Shown here piece by piece: positions 61,467 to 64,000 of a stretch of DNA of 64,000 nucleotides. The stretch is from assembly GCF_002795405.1 (NCBI RefSeq), contig NZ_PHGZ01000013.1, forward strand, positions 313,988 through 377,987. The letters run 5' to 3'. The position numbers and the translations under genes are program-made. The number at the start of each line of letters is the position of its first letter. Positions within the stretch are counted from its first letter, which is position 1. The stretch is from Caviibacterium pharyngocola. Lineage in GTDB: Bacteria > Pseudomonadota > Gammaproteobacteria > Enterobacterales > Pasteurellaceae. The notes beneath the pieces are model-generated. The model saw only the letters and a program-made list of their open reading frames with translations. It was not told where the DNA came from and searched no databases.

Positions 61467-62953
61467 TGTTGTATCGGTTTCGGTTTGGTGCGTTTTCTCG
61501 AACGATAGAATTTTTTCTTCGGTTTCGGATGTAAACGCTGTTGTTCTTTGATTAAATCGGAACGTTGGTCGCCGTTGCTTAATTGATATTCGTGCCACCA
61601 CGCGGCAAGTTCAATGCAATCGCCGCCCTCGATTTGCGCGCGCATTACCAATAAATCGAACGCTGCGCGGAATTTCGGATGTCCCATTGTTCTTAACGGC
61701 GCATTGCCCGTGCGTTTTAATAATTGCAACTGCAAAAACCAAATATCCCGAATGGTTGCGGTATGTCGACGCGGTGCAGCAAGTGCGGTGCAAAATGCGT
61801 CCAAAATATCGTTGCCGGCTAGGGCGTGTGCATCGTGATTATTGAGTCCGCCTTCATTTTTAAGAATCTCTACTTTTTCGCGTAGCGGATACCAGAAAAA
61901 GGCGGCGAATAAAAATGCCGGATTAATACGCAATTTATCGGCAACACGTTCGTCCGTGGAAGTTAACGCGGCGATAATCATTCGCTCGGCAAAGCTGTCG
62001 GCTTTTTCGGTGAAATAAGGCATTAATGCGGGAAACAGCTGTTCGAACAAGCCGTAATCGCGCAATAATCGATAGGTTTTTACGCCGTATCCGGCTTGTA
62101 ATAATTTTAAACTTTCGTCAAACAAACGTGCCGGCGGAATATTTTTCAGTAAATGTGCCAACTGTTTAATCGGCGTTTCGCTCGGTTTATCCAAAAACAT
62201 ATCCAATTTCGCCATAAAACGAACGGAACGCAACATTCGCACAGGATCTTCCTGATAACGCGTCACCGGATCGCCGATCAAACGAAGTTTGCCGTTTTTC
62301 AGATCTTCTAAACCGTTGAAATAATCGCGCAAGGTGTTGTCTTGCGGATTGTAATAAAGTGCATTAACGGTAAAATCGCGCCGCGCCGCATCTTGTTCCA
62401 ACGTACCGTACACATTATCGCGCAGCAACATTCCTTCTTCGCTTTGTTTCGCTTGTTTTTCATTGTGCATATCGCTGTGATTGGCGCGAAAGGTCGCCAC
62501 TTCAATAATATCGCGTCCGAACATAACGTGCGCCAAACGAAAACGCCGCCCCACCAGACGGCATTGGCGTTGAAAAATCCCTTGAATTTGTTCCGGACGG
62601 GCGTTGGTTGCCACATCGAAATCTTTCGGATGTTTGCCTAATAATAAATCGCGCAAACAGCCGCCGACGATATAGGCTTCAAATCCTTGGCGGTGCAGTT
62701 TTTCCACCACGCTTAAAGCGTTTTTGCTGAACATTCGTGCACTAATGCCGTATTGCGAAGCTTTAATGCAATGTTTATCGAAACGGAGCGGTGCGGCGGG
62801 TTTTGTTGTGGCGGACGGCTGAACGAATGTCGGTTCGTTACGTTCCGGCATCGGATGAGAGAGCTGTGTTTTGCTAAAATCCGTTTTATGTTTTTTTTCT
62901 TCCGCTGCGGCGGAGGTTTTCTTTTTAAACAGATTCGTGATTAATTTTAAAAT
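61463..62953 (-). CDS. pcnB: Poly(A) polymerase I, probable AUU start codon
   Basis: Adds poly(A) tails to RNA and so promotes decay. It has the nucleotidyltransferase core GGCLRDLLLGKHPKDFDVAT with the catalytic Asp pair (DFD), then the CRLVGRRFRLAHVMFG and RRDFTVNALYY motifs. The C-terminus is basic (KPKKKFYRSRKRTKPK). The frame is open from just after a TAG to the first ATG at 62851, which has no ribosome-binding site. An ATT at 62953 sits six bases after AGAGG and gives a basic N-terminus (MLKLITNLFKKK). E. coli pcnB also starts at AUU. With this start the protein has 496 residues; from the ATG it would have 462. Confidence 0.92.
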   Translation of the reverse strand: MLKLITNLFKKKTSAAAEEKKHKTDFSKTQLSHPMPERNEPTFVQPSATTKPAAPLRFDKHCIKASQYGISARMFSKNALSVVEKLHRQGFEAYIVGGCLRDLLLGKHPKDFDVATNARPEQIQGIFQRQCRLVGRRFRLAHVMFGRDIIEVATFRANHSDMHNEKQAKQSEEGMLLRDNVYGTLEQDAARRDFTVNALYYNPQDNTLRDYFNGLEDLKNGKLRLIGDPVTRYQEDPVRMLRSVRFMAKLDMFLDKPSETPIKQLAHLLKNIPPARLFDESLKLLQAGYGVKTYRLLRDYGLFEQLFPALMPYFTEKADSFAERMIIAALTSTDERVADKLRINPAFLFAAFFWYPLREKVEILKNEGGLNNHDAHALAGNDILDAFCTALAAPRRHTATIRDIWFLQLQLLKRTGNAPLRTMGHPKFRAAFDLLVMRAQIEGGDCIELAAWWHEYQLSNGDQRSDLIKEQQRLHPKPKKKFYRSRKRTKPKPIQQ

Positions 62954-62988
62954 GGTGAACCTCTAAAAATTTAATGCTTATGTAAGTT

Positions 62989-63020
62989 AAAAGTGCGGTA
63001 AAAATGACCGCACTTTTTTA
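62989..63020 (-). terminator. dksA-pcnB intercistronic hairpin of inverted uptake signals
   Basis: AAAAGTGCGGT (62989-62999) and ACCGCACTTTT (63007-63017) enclose a seven-base loop. The minus-strand product ends in a short T run. It is a likely partial or full terminator of dksA ahead of pcnB. Confidence 0.7.
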
Positions 63021-63092
63021 AAATAAACAATGGATACGACTTATTATAAAATAAGTTCGCAGAACCGATCAAACGATAATCGAATCGCCGGA

Positions 63093-63530
63093 TTAGCCGA
63101 CCATTTGTTTTTCGCGAATTTCGGCTAAGGTTTTGCAATCGATACATAAATCGGCGGTCGGACGCGCTTCTAAGCGGCGAATACCGATTTCCACACCGCA
63201 AGATTCGCAGTAACCGAAATCTTCCGTGTCTAATTTTTTCAAGGTATGCTCGATTTTTTTCATTAATTTACGTTCGCGATCACGAGTGCGTAATTCCAAG
63301 CTGAATTCTTCCTCTTGCGTCGCACGATCAGCGGGATCCGGAAAGTTTGAAGCCTCGTCTTGCATATGTGCGACAGTTCGTGATGTTTCTTCACGAATTT
63401 GATCGTGCCAAGCTTGCAGGATTTTTCTGAAATGAAGCACTTGTTCTTCATTCATATATTCTTCGCCTTCTTTCGGTTGGTACGGCTCTACACCCGCTAA
63501 GGCTAATAAACTTAAAGAAGCGTTGGTCAT
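63093..63530 (-). CDS. dksA: RNA polymerase-binding transcription factor DksA
   Basis: Binds the secondary channel of RNA polymerase and, with ppGpp, redirects transcription from rRNA to amino-acid genes. The 145-residue protein has the coiled coil with the acidic tip ([15 protein letters not shown], Asp residues) and a C-terminal four-Cys zinc finger (CESCG and CIDC). It starts [18 protein letters not shown] with AGGAGA upstream. It precedes pcnB on the same strand, as in E. coli. Confidence 0.97.
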   Translation of the reverse strand: MTNASLSLLALAGVEPYQPKEGEEYMNEEQVLHFRKILQAWHDQIREETSRTVAHMQDEASNFPDPADRATQEEEFSLELRTRDRERKLMKKIEHTLKKLDTEDFGYCESCGVEIGIRRLEARPTADLCIDCKTLAEIREKQMVG

Positions 63531-63873
63531 TTGTATCTCCTAATAAAAATTCATCCATTTAACTGGTTCCAAACCCTATTTTTAGCGGTAAGCAAACCGG
63601 TTGCCGACACGAAAATCCCATTAAACGGACAGGGCTTTTTTAAAGGCGTTATAAATAGCAGAAGTTGATATAATTAGCAAATGAATTTACTTAAGATGAC
63701 AGTTTTTACAAAAATAAATCTTAATTTTGCGATCCGCTTGGCAAAATTGAAATATTTTACGGTTATTTCGCCGATGATTTATAGCGCGAATCGAAATAAA
63801 AAACTGTTTGTCTGCGTAAAGAACTTGTTGAGCTTATGAGTTTGATATTTAATCAAAAACGCTACTTTTTTAT
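63531..63873. other. Upstream region of dksA without a convincing gene
   Basis: This stretch contains the dksA promoter side and AT-rich sequence. A 52-codon plus-strand frame (63681-63839) has no ribosome-binding site and no recognisable features. TTTGAT and ATCAAA form a short inverted repeat at 63841-63857. No RNA gene was recognised. Confidence 0.4.
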
Positions 63874-63983
63874 CCTAGCACGACAAAGTCGTACTAGGTT
63901 AATCATAAGTAAGCGGCTTTGCCGCTTATTTTATGCTGGCAAAGCCACCAACTTATAATTAACCGATTGCGACCTATGGTCGC
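63874..63983. repeat. Cluster of nested and tandem inverted repeats
   Basis: Four short hairpins with three-base loops follow one another: 63874-63898 (11-base arms, one mismatch, loop AAA), 63910-63928 (TAAGCGGC/GCCGCTTA, loop TTT), 63937-63947 (TGGC/GCCA, loop AAA) and 63969-63983 (GCGACC/GGTCGC, loop TAT). The second and third are enclosed by a longer inverted repeat, GGTTAATCATAAGT (63897-63910) and ACTTATAATTAACC (63951-63964), with 13 of 14 positions complementary. The whole could fold as a branched structure. It may be a structured RNA, a palindromic intergenic repeat or a mobile remnant. The window ends too soon to tell. Confidence 0.7.
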
Positions 63984-64000
63984 TGTCGGACAAAAAGCCT

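Noticed and set aside
63681-63839. 52-codon plus-strand ORF upstream of dksA with TATAAT in front
   Set aside because: No ribosome-binding site, no recognisable motif, and the AT-rich composition expected of non-coding DNA. It could only be revived by conservation in relatives.
63842-63856. FNR-like site TTGAT-N5-ATCAA
   Set aside because: The canonical FNR spacing is four bases, here five, and there is no nearby promoter or gene on that side within the window.
1-64000. CRISPR arrays, tRNA or rRNA genes, insertion sequences, prophage genes
   Set aside because: No regularly spaced repeats, cloverleaf-like genes, rRNA sequence, transposase or phage structural proteins were recognised.

Overview
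The window is chromosomal DNA from a gamma-proteobacterium of the family Pasteurellaceae. The main evidence is the Haemophilus-type DNA uptake signal (core AAGTGCGGT or its complement), which recurs throughout, often as inverted pairs that form terminators. Gene content agrees: NimR/NikKLMQO nickel uptake, a ComE1-like competence protein, and several gene neighbourhoods shared with gamma-proteobacteria (prfB-lysS, dsbC-recJ, letAB beside proQ-prc, ldtD-mepK-ycbL, dksA-pcnB-folK). I cannot name the species. No tRNA, rRNA, CRISPR array, transposase or prophage gene was recognised.

Layout. 1-12.8 kb: a formate hydrogenlyase (FHL-2 type) operon, hyfB (5' end outside the window) to hyfJ, then the maturation protease hycI and the selenocysteine formate dehydrogenase fdhF. 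12.9-14.6 kb: an AT-rich type II restriction-modification cassette resembling MunI (endonuclease, small controller protein, divergent adenine methyltransferase), inserted between fdhF and hypA. 14.6-17.7 kb: hypA, lysS and prfB, the last with its programmed +1 frameshift. 17.9-21.7 kb: dsbC, recJ, a DsbA-like oxidoreductase and mtnN. 21.7-28.0 kb: a nickel module with the regulator nimR, the divergent nikKLMQO transporter and a histidine-rich TonB-dependent receptor. 28.1-38.1 kb: yjdM, ytfJ, parC, argO, parE, letB, letA. 38.3-44.0 kb: proQ-prc, ldtD, mepK, ycbL. 44.1-49.0 kb: a TAXI-type TRAP transporter with a Usp protein, then a histidine phosphatase. 49.1-57.8 kb: the comE1-like gene, then gltA divergent from sucAB and sucCD. 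57.9-63.5 kb: cra, sanA, metX, folK, pcnB, dksA. The last ~470 bp hold no convincing gene but contain a striking set of nested and tandem inverted repeats.

How it fits together. The left half reads as a nickel economy. The receptor may bring metal across the outer membrane and NikKLMQO across the inner membrane under NimR control. HypA delivers nickel to the hydrogenase, HycI trims the large subunit HyfG, and HyfB-J with FdhF would oxidise formate and evolve hydrogen, probably coupled to ion translocation through the three antiporter-like subunits. The right half is core metabolism, envelope maintenance and global regulation. The gltA/sucA intergenic region has two ArcA-type direct repeats and a CRP-like site, and metX has MetJ boxes.

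No wholly unknown system is evident. The items most worth following are the structured repeat element at the right end, the 21-bp palindrome before the metal receptor gene, the repeat-expanded ComE1 protein, the MunI-like island in a hydrogenase locus, and the apparent AUU start of pcnB.
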